A stretch of 64,000 nt of DNA from Siphonodentalium dalli (GCA_032622095.1 CP136063.1:121354723-121418722); one strand, 5' to 3'; positions 21,945-34,849 are shown, counted from the first letter of the stretch. Program-made: numbers and translations. The notes: generated from the sequence alone by a model not told the origin.

Positions 21945-23394
21945 CAGTGTCATTGACACTTTCATTCGACTTAGAATCGTGTTAATTTCTGGTTTCCGCA
22001 TCATAATTTTAGTTTGTGTGATCAAATCTGAATCAAATTTGGTATGATAGTTTATTATCCACCATTTCATGGGACACTGGTTGGATTGTTCTGAAATGTA
22101 GTATCGGATTTAGGGGACCTTGATATATTTTTCAGACAAGCTGATGCCCCAAAGAAGCCACTTTTTCTCACATTTGCTGAAATAGTATCCAAAACATCAA
22201 CATATCAAGAGCCATTAGACTGAATTAGATAAAAATATATCACTTGGGTCTGTTTAAGCTGGAAAATATTCAAAATTTTTATAATTTTCTGCTATTATAT
22301 CTGCATACTAGCCTTTTTGCTGAATCGTGAATGCCGGTTATATTGCCGTGTGAAATCCTAGTACCAGATAACATTGGGTATGTACATGTATATAGCATAC
22401 CACCTGAAAATGGCTTGAATATCACATACCAAAGCGGGGTGGGGGTGTGTGTGACACCCTCCTTGATCATAGTCTGTATTCTACAGGGTATGTTAACTGT
22501 TTCGAGTCGGTGCAATTAATGTGATTGTTTAATCTCTACCATCTGAAATCTATTTATAGCATATTTTGCTATCTGATCAATATTGCTACTTAGTACTGAT
22601 ATAAAACAGGATAAAGATGGTGTGTCTCTTTCCCGAATGTTCTGTTTACATGTACATTTGGGGGTTTATGAGTCAAATAATATCAGACAACATGTCCTTC
22701 TAACACTAAGAAATAATATGTTCTTATGAACCAGGACAAAATATGACTATTTCTGGAGCATTACAGCACATTATTACAAATCTATATTTGTAAGCAGTAA
22801 GATAATGACAGGAAACATGTCCTCAGACTAAGAAATAATTTTTTGGTGTGTATTTCACACCACAGCTCATGTGTATACTCACATTAGTTTATGTCATTCA
22901 AAGGGAGAAACCCATTTAGAAAGTTTAAATGAGACAAAACTACCTCACTGTAGATGTAGTTGCAAGGTACAACATGTACATGTATTCTGGTAAATGACAT
23001 TGGAACTAAAATAATGATTTTTGTGTCCACCGGTATGTCATGTACCGGTACTAGTATACATTGCAACTACATGTACATGTAACTTGCCTAACATACCATA
23101 TACATGTATGAAGAGGGACTTTGCAAGTGTTTTTTAATCAAAATTTTAACCCAACTCTTGTTGTCAGTAAGTTTTAACCCATGCAGTTTAATGAGTTTAT
23201 ATATTTATATATTACATGTGTTTCTATACATGTATTTTATCTTTAGTTAGTTTGTTGTCCTTGAATAAACTTGTATTGCTGCACAATCAGTTTCCTTAAT
23301 GTTCTATTATACTAAAACAACTCCATTGATAACAATACCCCTGCATCCCATCAAAATCTACTTCATTGCCATCCTCATCATTTCACTTTGGTAT
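21945..23394. other. Unassigned sequence
   Basis: Starts with the right-flank copy of the interspersed repeat (to about 22060). The rest is AT-rich, with TACATGTA words and no recognised gene. Confidence 0.45.
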
Positions 23395-24213
23395 CCCCAC
23401 CCAGGTGTACCTTGGTGTTATTCACCCAGGTGTTCCTTGGTGTTTCATACCCATGTGTACCTTGGTGTTTTCTTACCCAGGTGTACCTTGGTGTTTTCTT
23501 ACCCAGGTGTACCTTGGTGTTTTCTTACCCAGGTGTACCTTGGTGTTTTCCTGCCCAGGTGTACCTTGGTGTTTCCTTACCTGGGTGTACCTTGGGGTTT
23601 TCTAACCCAGGTGCATCTCAATGGGAAATCCACCTGGGTAAGAAAACACCAAGGTACACCGGCGTAAAAAAAACACCAAGGTATACCTGGGTTGGAAACA
23701 TCAAGGTACACCTGGGTGGGGAACACCCAGGTAGGAAACACCAGGGTACACCTGGGTGAATAACACCAAGGTACACCTGGGTGGGAAACACCCAGGTATT
23801 AAACACCAGGGTACACCTGGGTGAATAACACCAAGGTACACCTGGGTGGGAAACACCCAGGTAGGAAACACCAGGGTACACCTGGGTGAATAACACCAAG
23901 GTAACCTGGATGGGAAACACCCAGGTAGGAAACACCAGGGTACACCTGGGTAAATAACACCATGGTACACCTGGGTGGGGAAACACCCAGGTAGGAAACA
24001 CCAGGGTAGACCTGGGTGGGAAACACCCAGGTAGGGTACACCTGGGTGTGGTCACCTGGGTAATTACACCCAGGTTTACCCATACCAGGGTTTTTATCCA
24101 GTTTCAGGTGGGTAAATCATGGTAAAACCCAGGTTTCGCGGGGTCTTGATGGTTGGTGGATGTCTTGGTAGATAGATTTTTACCTGGGTTTCGGCCCAAA
24201 AAACCTGGGTGGA
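23395..24213. repeat. Minisatellite that reverses orientation
   Basis: From about 23398 to 23620 the units read ACCCAGGTGTACCTTGGTGT about every 25 bp. From about 23630 to 24060 the units read GGTACACCTGGGTG with GAATAACACC or GGAAACACC, which is the inverse complement. The switch is around 23620-23640. The array can therefore fold into a hairpin with arms of more than 200 bp. Proline- and cysteine-rich ORFs on both strands are repeat translations. Confidence 0.85.
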
Positions 24214-24293
24214 TTTACCCAGGTACATTTTTATATGGGGACATCACCAACTCGGCGTGATACTGCAGCCCATATCACTTCACTGTACCGATA
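24214..24293 (-). repeat. Interspersed element end, copy 2
   Basis: Reverse complement of the 5288-5427 unit, without its 60-bp palindromic insert. It abuts the minisatellite, as copy 1 does. Confidence 0.75.
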
Positions 24294-24356
24294 ATGTGTA
24301 GCCTATGTATCACGGACATCATTTTAGTTTCTTTTATTTCATTGAGTGACATATAG

Positions 24357-24740
24357 ACAAAACCTGATGGGAGTTTTATTTTATTTGAACCAAGCCACAT
24401 AGCAAATTGTCCAAACACCAAGCCGTAGCTTGGTGTCCGTCGCGCTGTGTTCTAGGCAGTTTAATTAGACTTTCGTCCAGCAAATATCATGCAAATAGTA
24501 TTATTTGGTCATATAAACATCACATATATATATATATATATACATAATAATATATATAGATAAAACCTGATCCATGGAGTTTTATTTTATATGAACCAAG
24601 CCACAACGCAAATTGTCCAAACACAAAGCCATAGCTTGGTGTCTGTCGCGCTGTGTTCTAGGCGGTTTATTTGGTCTTTCGTCCATCAAATATCATTAAA
24701 TAGTCTCATTTGGTCATATAAACATCACATATAGGCCTAT
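24357..24740 (+). repeat. Two-copy tandem duplication (~203 bp) with (TA)n
   Basis: AAAACCTGATGG/CCATGGAGTTTTATTTTAT, GAACCAAGCCACA, TAGCTTGGTGTC and GTCGCGCTGTGTTCTAGGC occur in both copies (24357-24525 and 24560-24735). A TATATATA run of about 20 bp sits between them. Confidence 0.8.
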
Positions 24741-26049
24741 ACTATGTAGCCTATATACATAATAATATAGAATAAACTTCAATCTTGCTTCTTATTTCCT
24801 ACGGCTTGGTATGGCTTGGTTTGGCTTGGTGTTTAGTCACACCACAGACCAGCAGCTTAATTTCTTTCAATGTCTGTGCCATTATTAACAACTTATTAAG
24901 TTATTATCTATTAAAACGACTGTCATATAATAGAAAAACATTCATATTGACACTTGAACACTAATGAATAGTTTTAGTCCTTTAAAACACGGAAAATCCT
25001 ATTTTGTCTCAAGTCACCCCAAGCTCTATCAGCGAATCAGTCACTGCTATGCGTTCCTGTTCCGGAGCGCGAAGCATAGCAAAGGGACGCAACTGTATGG
25101 AGGTTGAAGTCACCCTGGTGTCTTTGATTGATTGATTTATTTTTGATATAAAGACATACACGTATATTGTTTTAACAGGTTACAAATTTATATAATAAAT
25201 TACAAGCAAATAAAAAGGAGTTTTTAACATAATTTCAGTTGTTAGGCTATATAAGAAATCGCTAATTTTGAAACAAAAAAGAGGCTGTAAAGAAGTCAAA
25301 GTGAATACCAATGGTATGATGGCTGAAATTTAGAAAAAAAAAATCGTAGAGTACATGTACGGCTAGATATCGGGGATGGCACAAAAAGCACTCGAAGGCT
25401 TAATTCCATTGTGGTCCCCTGATATGCTACCGGCCACGAGGCAGACAATATAGTTACCACAAAATTCTCCATTTTGATACTAAAAAATAATGGTAATGAC
25501 ATATATGTTAATATATTGATATTTTACATTGATAAAGCCATCATCAATGTGGATAAAAATAATTTATCGATCATCATAAGTGCTACATTTACAAGTAATC
25601 TTATGATTGTGAATATGTTTATTTTAAAAGAAATGATCTTTTCACCGACCAGGTGGATGAGACGCCTGGCAGATCCATTTAACATAACAAGTCTGACACT
25701 CGTCTCATTCACCGGGTCTATGAATACTGACCGATATAATATTATATTAATATTAATGCTGCTGCAAGAGGTGCCTGTGGGTTCTGTGTCGGTTCGGTGA
25801 CTTTGTAAATGATGGATACGCACCACGTACTGCATATACGCACCACTGCCATGTATGGCCGGTTTTGGACTGGTCTGTCCATGACCGAAAGATGGAAACC
25901 CGAAATACAGGCAACAGTAACAATATATGCAGAGATGAGTAATTGATTGGCAAAATTTTGGTCACAGTTTCAATTCAGTAGTACAGAAAGGGATCTTCCT
26001 CTCGGTCCTTCAAGTTCAGTTTAGATAAGAGATGTTTTTTTCGGTACGT
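24741..26049. other. Unassigned sequence
   Basis: No gene recognised. A TTGATTGATTGATTTATTTT stretch near 25122 resembles the tail of a reverse-oriented retroelement, but no coding homology follows. Confidence 0.4.
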
Positions 26050-28405
26050 ATAAAAGCCGAACACAACCGAACACAACCGAACACAACCGAACACAAGTCC
26101 AAATAATGGGAAATATCACGAATAAAGTTCATAGGCATGTGTATTCATGTTCACACTATTACTATACGAAGTTTGGTGGAGTTCGGGCAAATAATAAGTG
26201 TTTTATTCGATATTTTGTAAAACGCGTTTTGTGTTCGGCATAGAAAAGCCGAACATAAGTTATAATTTTGTCTAACGGCTGTCTAGCTAGGTGATAATTA
26301 ATATCTGACATGGTCACTAATCCGAAAGGCTTTAATTGTTGTTGATGGCGGTCTCTCACCTATTGTAGTTCAGTGTTTTGACAAATAGTTTCAGTGTTTG
26401 ATGGCGCCTACTATTATAGAAACAACATGCTTTTGATAGGCCCCGTCGTGAAAGACAACGATTGTAAAAACGTCGAGTGACAAACAAGTTTTCCCGCTAG
26501 TACACATACCTTATGCACTCGTCACATGAAGCAAAACTTGGTGTAAACAATATTTATACACAATACAAAAGAAGATGAATATTTTACAAAAATGCTAATG
26601 GGTGATTATGGGTGATTGGAAAGGGATGAGACAACAAGCCTGGTGTGGCTTTTTTTGTAATTAAGTCCTCTCCCAAAACGTGACGAGAATAATAATAATT
26701 ACAAAAATAAATATTTATGTAACTTCATGGAAAGATTACAACTCAAAGTTTTTAACGTTTGACGATACCGCAAAACGGGGCTATTGCCAAGAAGCCATGT
26801 CAGACTAAAAGAGTAAAGACATGCAAAACTAGATCAATCAACCCTAGCAAACATCAAAAAGTATCTTGAGCGCAAAATAAATAATCTTTATTCCTTTCAT
26901 ATCACATTCCTGTCATATCAGAGACATATTTGAAAATAAAATAAGATCTTAAATTTCTGCATATCACAGCATATCAGACTTTTAAAAAGATACAATACGA
27001 AACGCTCTTTATTCGGGGCGTGTGCTGATATTTGTCCAGTATGATCCATCTAAACAACCATATTGTACGAATGTACTTGTAATAATACCGGGGTGGGGGT
27101 AACATTTTAGTGAGAATGCAGACGAAAATGGACAACAATACGTTTTTCTCGCGAATAAAGCCTGCCAAATCCCATCTGGCAGATATTACTTATCACCTAT
27201 CAGCGGTTAAACTAATCCACGAGACAGCAGTGGGTGCCAATGGTCGCTCTTCTAATCTTCTCCTCATTCATAACCAGCCTCTCGCAGTCTGGAGTGTGTG
27301 GCGTCTTCTTGCTGCCCATCCTAACAGGAGTTTGGAACTGAAAAATCTTGCTAGACTTCTAAATAGATTGTTGTTCGAAAACAATGCCCGATGCATGCTG
27401 TGTGGCCACACATGCATATAACAATGAAATTGGACATATCACTGACTCGTGCAGATCTGCCACCATGTACAGACTCCGATATAATTACTGGTGTATGCTT
27501 ATCGATAGCTTCGACATCCAACTATTTAGTTACCTGGATGCTCTCCCAAACGACCATTTAAATGCGCTGTTACTTGGCAGTACCCAGCTTGGTTGTCATA
27601 TCCCGACTGAGTCATGGGAGCAGCTCATCATCGCATCTGCTGCATTTCTGTATGTTGGTTGTCAACTAATTCGCCCCGGAAGTTAAAAGATGACATTCAC
27701 ATGACATTTGATGCAATATGCCTCTCATGTGGACAATTTTCAACTATGATCTGGCCTCCTTGCCACCCGCATCTACAATGTTTTATCATATACTCGTTTT
27801 TACCTTGCTATTCGTACAATGTACACACCTTTCCAATGTATGTATACAATGTCCTTCCTTGTAAATAGATGCTGGTGTATAGTCCACTTACAATGGTCTC
27901 GTTACCACATATTTTCTGTAACTTGGAGGTCAATAAACAATAATTGTGTTCTGCTTTTCTATGCCGAACACAAACGCGTTATACAAAACATCTAACAAAA
28001 CACTCATTATTGAAGCAAACTCCACCAAACTTCGTATAGTAATAGGTTGAACGTGAATACATATGTCTGAAGTTTACAAGGTGTTCGTATATTTAGTAGA
28101 GTCTATATAGAGTTATATATCTCAAACGGCAGCTAATGTCACATCATTCTATGTGTTAATTAATTACCGGTGACTGCATGAGTGTCGAACATAAGCTAGC
28201 TTGTGTTCGGCTTTTCTATGCCGAACACTAAACGCGTCTTACAAAATATCGATTAAAACACTTATTATTGGCCCAAACTCCACCAAACTTCCTATATTTA
28301 TAGTGTGAACATGAATACACATGCCTATGATGCAGAACTTTATTCATGAAATTTCCTATTATTTGGACTTGTGTTCGGTTATGTTCGGTTGTGTTCGGCT
28401 TTTAT
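26050..28405. mobile_element. 2.36-kb element with long inverted ends
   Basis: The left end starts ATAAAAGCCGAACAC, followed by AACCGAACAC repeats, and continues through GTCCAAATAATGGGAAAT to TTTCTATGCCGAACAC-type sequence by about 26255. The right end (28195-28405) is its inverted counterpart, finishing GTGTTCGGCTTTTAT. A third copy of the inner end lies at 27945-28060, directly repeated with the right end. The interior carries a broken reverse-transcriptase tail (27110-27686) and otherwise unassigned sequence. No target duplication found. Superfamily unknown. Confidence 0.7.
27110..27686 (+). pseudogene. Frameshifted C-terminus of a retroelement RT-type ORF
   Basis: Two overlapping frames make one homology. 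The first, to about 27400, encodes HNQPLAVWSVWRLLAAHPN and ends RCMLCG. The second encodes YNNEIGHITDSC, then WCMLIDSFDIQLFSYL. Joined across a +1 shift near 27400 they give a C-x2-C...H-x4-C zinc-knuckle pattern followed by a helical tail. This arrangement occurs at the C-terminus of many non-LTR reverse transcriptases. Upstream catalytic motifs were not found. Inactive by frameshift and truncation. The assignment is by pattern only. Confidence 0.5.
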
Positions 28406-28695
28406 GAGCTCCCGTTTTTTAATGCAAAATTTCCGGTACTTGATGTCAATGGGTAGATGTACAGTTTTGTCAAGTCTATTCCAGATCGTGTCTTATTCCT
28501 GTGTAGAAAAAAGACTTTTTCCCATAACAACTTACATGAGGGAGGATGAATTTCAGTTTACCTGACCGGGTTTCAGATTGATCAGCCTCATTGTCCGAAA
28601 CATTTATATCCCCTTCTTTATTTGATCGTTTGAAATGTTCATTAAAATATACTGGGGCTTGCTTATCTGAGATCTGTCCCAAGTCCCCCCCCCCG

Positions 28696-31005
28696 GTTTA
28701 GTCCAGTGCATTTATGAGAAAAAATGCCAAACCCGGAACTAATTGCAACAGAATTTTTTTTTGCTGGAGTAAGTACATAAACCCTCCATAAACAACATAA
28801 TAAAAATCGGCAAAAATCGGAAAAAGGGAAATTGGTGAATTTCGTGAAATAAATTTGGGGAAATTTGGTCAAATCATCAATTTATGGATTTTCATGGATG
28901 TTTATAAACAATCAAATTCACAAATCCTACAAATAGGATGTGTATTGTGTCGTCCTCAGTTTCCTGAACCCAGTACTGAAAACCAGTCACAGATTCATTA
29001 CGTATTTTTCGAGTTGTGTGCCTTCAAAAATGCAAGTTTACCTGATTTCGGCCCATTTTCGGGGCCTCACTTTCGAAGAATGAACCAAAATGCCTTATTT
29101 ATGATTAATTATTAAATAAAACTAGAGCAAACTGAAGGGATTTTTCACTGTTTTAGTAATTTCCTCACTAGATTAAGCACAAAATATGATTAATATGTGC
29201 ATCTATAATTAAGAAGAAGATTATATTCTCAAACAAAATGTGTGTTCCATTGTATGGACTTAGCCAATTTTGCCTCTGACACTGAACGTGTGTGATGAAA
29301 TGCAATATTTGAGGTCATGTAACTCAATAATTTAATACCCATATGCCATGCGTTTCTTATAACCTTTTAAGTATGTTGGATTGAACAAATTGTAAAGGTA
29401 TCAACAGGACATTATTTAAGAAAATCAAGTTATGGCCCTTTGAATACTTAGTCTTAGCTTGTTTCCAAAGATGCCAGTTTGAGGCATTTTTTTCCATTCT
29501 AAAAGGATTTGGGCCATAAAAACAAAAAACAATGGGTGTTTTAATGTGTAAAATTATTTGAACTTTCCTCCCACAACACTTAAGTGATAAAAAATTAGCC
29601 TTACATTGGTTATGCCATAGTATGTCACTAGATTTCTTTCATTTTTCAGGAAACTGACTCCAAATTTTAACGTTGGTATAGGGGTAGGAAAAATCACAAA
29701 ATGCAATCTTATCACCAAATTACAGCCATTTCAGACACAATGTTGTTTTCTTCCAGTTTGTGTACATTCATGTTGCATTATAAAACTGCTAAATACGTTA
29801 TCGGACGTTGATTTAGAATTTTATGGTTATGTTGTATAAAAACAATCTCAAAATGCCAATTTGACATTTCACTGCCAAATTATGACAACAAATATTATAG
29901 CTCTGTCAATAAACATAAACAAAGGAAATATGAAATTATGCACGAAAGAACAATGTAAGCAGAAGCTGTTAATATAAAGTTTTATGCTTCAAGATGCATA
30001 ATTTTGAAGTTTTTGTTGATATGCTTTCCCCTACCCCATTGTTCTGCCGTTCAAATTTGGAGTAAGTTTCCATAATGATGAGTGAAATCCAGTGACATTC
30101 ATTGGTATAACCATTGAAATGCTATTTTCTCAACAAAAAAATGATTTAAGAGGACAGATCACATAATTTTACACAATAAACTTTCGTTAATTATTCTTAA
30201 TATGCCTAAAATCCTTTTAAAATTGACAAAAACGCCCCACAGTAGCATTTTCGGAAAAGAGGCTAGACTAAGAGTTCATAGGACCATAATTTTATTTTCT
30301 TCACCAATGTATTTGGATATTATTTCACAATTTCTTCAATCTAGTATTCTCAAAATGTTATGAGAAAAGCAGAGCATATGGATATTAATTTATTGACTTA
30401 CATGACCTCAAATATGGCATTTCATCACACAAGTTCTGTGTCGAGGCAAATTTGGCTAAGTCCATACAATGGAACACACATTTTGTTTGAGAATATTTTA
30501 TTCTCCTTATTCATAGATGCACATATTAATCATATTTTGTGTTTAATCTAGTGAGGAAATTACTAAAACAGTGAAAAAGTCATTAATTTGGCACTAGTTT
30601 TTTAAATAATTAACCATATAATACGGCATTTGGCTCATTCTGCGAAATTAAGGCTCCAAAATCAGGTAAACTCGCGTTTTTGAAAGCACACAACTCGAAA
30701 AATACTTAAGGAATCTGGGAATGGTTTCCAGTTCTGGATTCAGGAAAATGTGGTCGACAAAATAGGCAGGATATTTGTAGGACTTGTAAATTTGAATTTT
30801 TTATATACATTCATGAAAATCCATATATTGATGATTTGACCAAATTTTCCCAATTTTTTTTTCACGAAATTCACTAATTTCCCTTTTTCCGATTTTTGCC
30901 GATTTTTAATATGTTGTTTAGGGAGGGTATATGTACCAATTCCAGCAAAAAAAAATTCTGTTGCAATTAGTTCTGGGTAAAACCATAAATGCACTGGACT
31001 AGTTT
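28696..31005. mobile_element. Giant 2.3-kb palindromic (foldback) element
   Basis: The outer ends are GTTTAGTCCAGTGCATTTAT and its counterpart ATAAATGCACTGGAC. The inverted match can be followed inward through CGGCAAAAATCGG, AAATTTGGTCAAATCATCAA, TTTTTCGAGTTGTGTGC, AAATATGATTAATATGTGCAT, TTGTATGGACTTAGCC and CAAATATTGAGGTCATGTAA-type blocks to near the centre (CTGACTCCAAATTT / AAATTTGGAGTAAG, about 29650/30060). Arms are about 1 kb each, diverged by substitutions and indels. No transposase ORF. C10 lies just outside the left end (28685-28694). Confidence 0.85.
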
Positions 31006-31780
31006 ACGGTATCACAAAATCGTCTACAATTTGAACCAAACGTGCCACGTTGGTGGAATATTCGTTTATTAGTTTCGAATAAGAGACGCAATAGCAAACA
31101 TATTTTTCATTGCGTGACCACATATTATTATATCAAGATTTTCAACATTTTTTATCGTTAGCGGTATAGAACATTATCACAGTTCTATTTTAATAAGCAC
31201 ATAGATTAATGCGAAATTAACACAATAAAAAGGTGGCGCTGCAGTCGTCTCGTAATGAATGTCAGCGAAGAAAAGAACAACAATATGACAAATGTTAGCA
31301 TAATTTTGATTGTTTCCTCCAGGTGATCGATCTGTTATCAAAACACACTTATGCTTTGAATCCATGAAAACACAATCCACAGGGGTTGAGTTCGTTATTT
31401 GTTGATATATATGTCATCCGTGCAAAATTCTTAAATATATTTCGTCTGCATTAGAATTTAGACCACCTTGTCAATGTGTCATCGACATATCATTTTGTCA
31501 CTATTACCAGCGTGGCTAACGCTATAATTTAAATTAAATGCCATTATAATGAAACGTGATTAAGAATAACATAACTTGTATCATAAACACTACTAGTACT
31601 AGTACTATATTTATATCACCATCTGAAATATGTAATTTGTAAATTTTTATGATCATCATCAGATTCATCAACTTGATGATCAAGTGAGGCCGACGGAAAT
31701 TCCAAAATGTGAAATCCTTGAATAACTCAATAATGTACCGGTACTATAGCTGAAGTGAAGGGGTCATTGAGGGGGAAACT
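31006..31780. other. Unassigned AT-rich sequence
   Basis: No gene or element recognised. An ACTAGTACTAGTACTA stretch is near 31590. Confidence 0.4.
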
Positions 31781-31940
31781 GGGGGGGGGGGGGGGGGGTC
31801 CAATCCCAGATTCCCAGGAAATAAATCAGCAAATCCCAGTTCCCAGGAAAAAAATATGCCATTTCCCAGGAATTAAAAGCAAATCCCAGTTCCCAGTAAA
31901 AAAAAAGAAGCCAGTTCCCAGGAATTAAAATATTATATAC
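31781..31940 (-). repeat. G18 tract with TCCCAGTTCCCAGGAA repeats
   Basis: G18 at 31781-31798, followed by four to five diverged units of AAATCCCAGTTCCCAGGAA and AATTAAAA. The same architecture (long G run, then ATCCCAATTCCCGAAAAATA-type units) occurs at 35028-35215. Confidence 0.65.
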
Positions 31941-32723
31941 AACTGTAGAGTATCGACAAAACATACAATATTCACAAGTAATGTAGATCAATGTACATAT
32001 ATTGTATTTTTATGCTATGATTGCTATCTTATGATTTACTGGCTACTGTCTGGTCAATTACATCATAGGGTTGGGCGGTATTGACGTTTTTAAAAACCGC
32101 GATTTTTCCAAAATAACACGGCGATATACGGTTTTATTGAATATTATTTTACTATTGAAAATTACTACGTAAAATCAAATTTTAAATGAGAGATATAACA
32201 CTCCGGGTTTTCGTTATAAGGGATGTAAAGTTGTACACACTATCGCCAGGCAGTAAATTATACCCTATTCTCACAATAGCATACATGTGCCCATTCTATA
32301 AAGTTCCTGCCTTCTGGAATACGAAACAACATTGAGTGAATTACAGGCGCAAGTTATCCTGATTACTCCATTGTTTACATATCAGCATGCGATGCCCATT
32401 CCCGATAGTAGTTTTGAGATGACCCCTTACTACTGTATGAATATTTATTTTTCCACGTGGTCTGGTTCTCCGATTTTGATATTGGCGTATATACTGCAGA
32501 GTTAATTTTCTAACAATGATTGCTGAACATGCCTTAATAAACACGGTGCCGCTGTGTATTCTAAGGTTTATTTATTTAGGAAACTATGTCTCATTAACCC
32601 TTGGATGAAATTCTTTAATCAGTACGTACATGTTTGTTGAGATACTATACTTGTCAATATATAATGTCATCGTTGTCCGTGTTTTTAAAATTCAGATTCC
32701 TACATGCATTATATACCAGGAAT

Positions 32724-33035
32724 TAGGGTTGGGTGGTATTGACGTTTTTAAAAACCGCGATTTTTCCAAAATAACACCGCGATATACGGTTTTATTGAAT
32801 ATTATTTTACTATTGAAAAATATCACGTAAAATCAAATTTTAAACACTCAGGGTTTTCGTTATTAGGGATTAAAATTCTACACACTATCGCCAGGCAGTA
32901 AATGATAAACTATTCTCAGAATGGCATGTGTCCTTTATATAAAGTTCCTGCATTCTGGAATACGCAACAACATTGAGTGAATTACAGGCTCAAGTTATCC
33001 TGATCAATCCATTGTTTACATTTCAGCACGCGATT
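32724..33035 (+). repeat. Internal duplicate of the hAT left end
   Basis: TAGGGTTGGGTGGTATTGAC through AAACCGCGATTTTTCC, CTATCGCCAGGCAGTAAAT and CATTGAGTGAATTACAGGC repeats 32066-32370 with small deletions. No target duplication flanks it, so internal duplication is likelier than independent insertion. Confidence 0.75.
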
Positions 33036-33316
33036 CACATTCCTGTGACGTAATAGCTAAGCACGTGCTCATAGGTTGACAGAGGACCTAGTAGAATTGG
33101 GCCAAGAAGGTTCATTCTGGGCTGTGTGCAGTTTATCATACACAATGAATTACGGAACATTTTTAATTAACTTTTGAACACGGGAAAGATAATCATAATT
33201 AATCATTGAACAGTATTGCAGTTCGTGAGTTTATGTGTCCAAATTCTTGGCAAGGAACACCAACACGTCAACTCTAGAAGGATTGAGACATGTTCGTTCC
33301 CTGAGTCAAGTTTTAA

Positions 33317-33626
33317 CCTCTTCGCTGCTATGACGTAAAAGTGCACGCCGTGTGCTATATGGTCTGTAGGTACTACGGACCTCCTTCAGTACACTAGCAG
33401 TAGGCCATTATACATAACTGGAACTCAGAGATTGGTGCATCGGAATAACTGCATCTCAAAGTTATAAAAAGTGTATTATGTTCCACGATTGTGAACGATA
33501 ATATCCTTTCAACTGAGTCAGTTTTATGGTTCTTGTGGTATTCCCGTTATAGTTTCCCATAGGAAAATGGCAATAACGTCAACTGCCCAGCACACGACGT
33601 CATAACGTCATTTAGCAGTGAAGAGG
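33317..33626 (+). mobile_element. Nested TTAA-flanked MITE
   Basis: CCTCTTCGCTGCTATGACGT at the left and ACGTCATTTAGCAGTGAAGAGG at the right are inverted ends. Both are flanked by TTAA (33313-33316, 33627-33630), the piggyBac-type signature. It sits inside the hAT element, so it is younger. Confidence 0.75.
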
Positions 33627-34020
33627 TTAAGATATAATTGAACGACAAATACCGCCGAGTCGTGAGTCGGAAAGTTTGGACGAAGTATCGCTCGTGACGT
33701 TACACCGCTACCAGGTTGGATTCGGAAGAAGATACTTCATCGCTCTACTTCAGCCCAAAATACAACCATTGCGTCATTGGTTACAATAAAAGACAGTGGA
33801 GACTTAAATTGTGAGCGACCGATAAAGGCTGCTTTCAATCAGCGGTCCTCTAAAGTATTCAACTCAGTATTGGATTGTAATTTTAAACCGTCTTTTGAGG
33901 TGATAAAATTGCGGTTGCGATATATTGAATTTTTATTTTACACACTGTTTCAATACGGTTTTTCTTTTCCAAACCGACTATAGTCAATATATTTAAATAT
34001 CGCCCAGCCCTATTACATCA

Positions 34021-34849
34021 TTTTACATGACATAAAATGCGAACCTATATGCAAATCCATTGAACAGAATCAACAGATCACTCTTTACACTGATCTACAC
34101 CACTGCAAATAAGGTATTCCCTAAATGTCCAGGTGATGTATGCAAATTCATGTGGTCTCAATATATCTAAGACGGTTTGTGGTTGAGATTGTGCCCCATA
34201 CATGTAACTGGAATGTTAGTATGAAAAACCAAGTCACAAACCAACTGAGAAATAGGAGACAACACGGATGTACACAAGTCACCAGATACAACAGCTTAGA
34301 CCAAGTGGTAAAACTTGTGTAAATAATGACTTTAAAATTTACTGGATACCAGCAGACTTTGTTGGTAGTTGTTACAGATGCACGGTATCGACAACAGCTG
34401 AATACTCCCTACAGAGTTAAATAAATTATATATTTTTAATTTGACCTAACGGTTTAATAAACATATAACTCAAATTTTTTTACTCAATAAACATTTGAAC
34501 TATTAACGATATATATAAATATAATTTGGCACACTATTCTTGATCACAAGTTTATGTTACAGTTTTACTATCAAAGACCATTCAATATATTTCCAATATA
34601 TAGACTGATTATGTAAATATCAAATATTGGAAGGACATTTTAAAGATATTTCAGTAGATAAGATAACTATTGAAATCCAAAGATGAAGTTAAAGTATATG
34701 AGTTGTACTTAGAATTAAAATTAATATTTAAGAACTACATCATCCCGATTTTCACAGAAAACCTGAAACATTTCATTAAATTAGAATCCAAATCGTGGAA
34801 TATCCAAGCCTGGACGTTTGAAAGAAAAGAAAAAAATTGAATTAAAAAA
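34021..34849. other. Unassigned AT-rich sequence
   Basis: No gene recognised. Confidence 0.4.

Larger units (their letters stand above)
32066..34012 (+). mobile_element. Non-autonomous hAT element with 8-bp TSD
   Basis: Begins TAGGGTTGGGCGGTATTGAC and ends AAATATCGCCCAGCCCTA, both typical of hAT elements (TAGGG...GGGCGATAT). TTACATCA lies on each side (32058-32065, 34013-34020), an exact 8-bp target duplication. Length is 1947 bp with no transposase. About 300 bp of its left end is repeated directly at 32724-33035. A TTAA-flanked element is nested at 33317-33626. Confidence 0.85.

Noticed and set aside
23299-24083. Overlapping ORFs up to 145 codons rich in Cys, Pro and Gly on both strands
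   Set aside because: Repeat translations of the inverted minisatellite; codons reflect the CACCCAGGT core.
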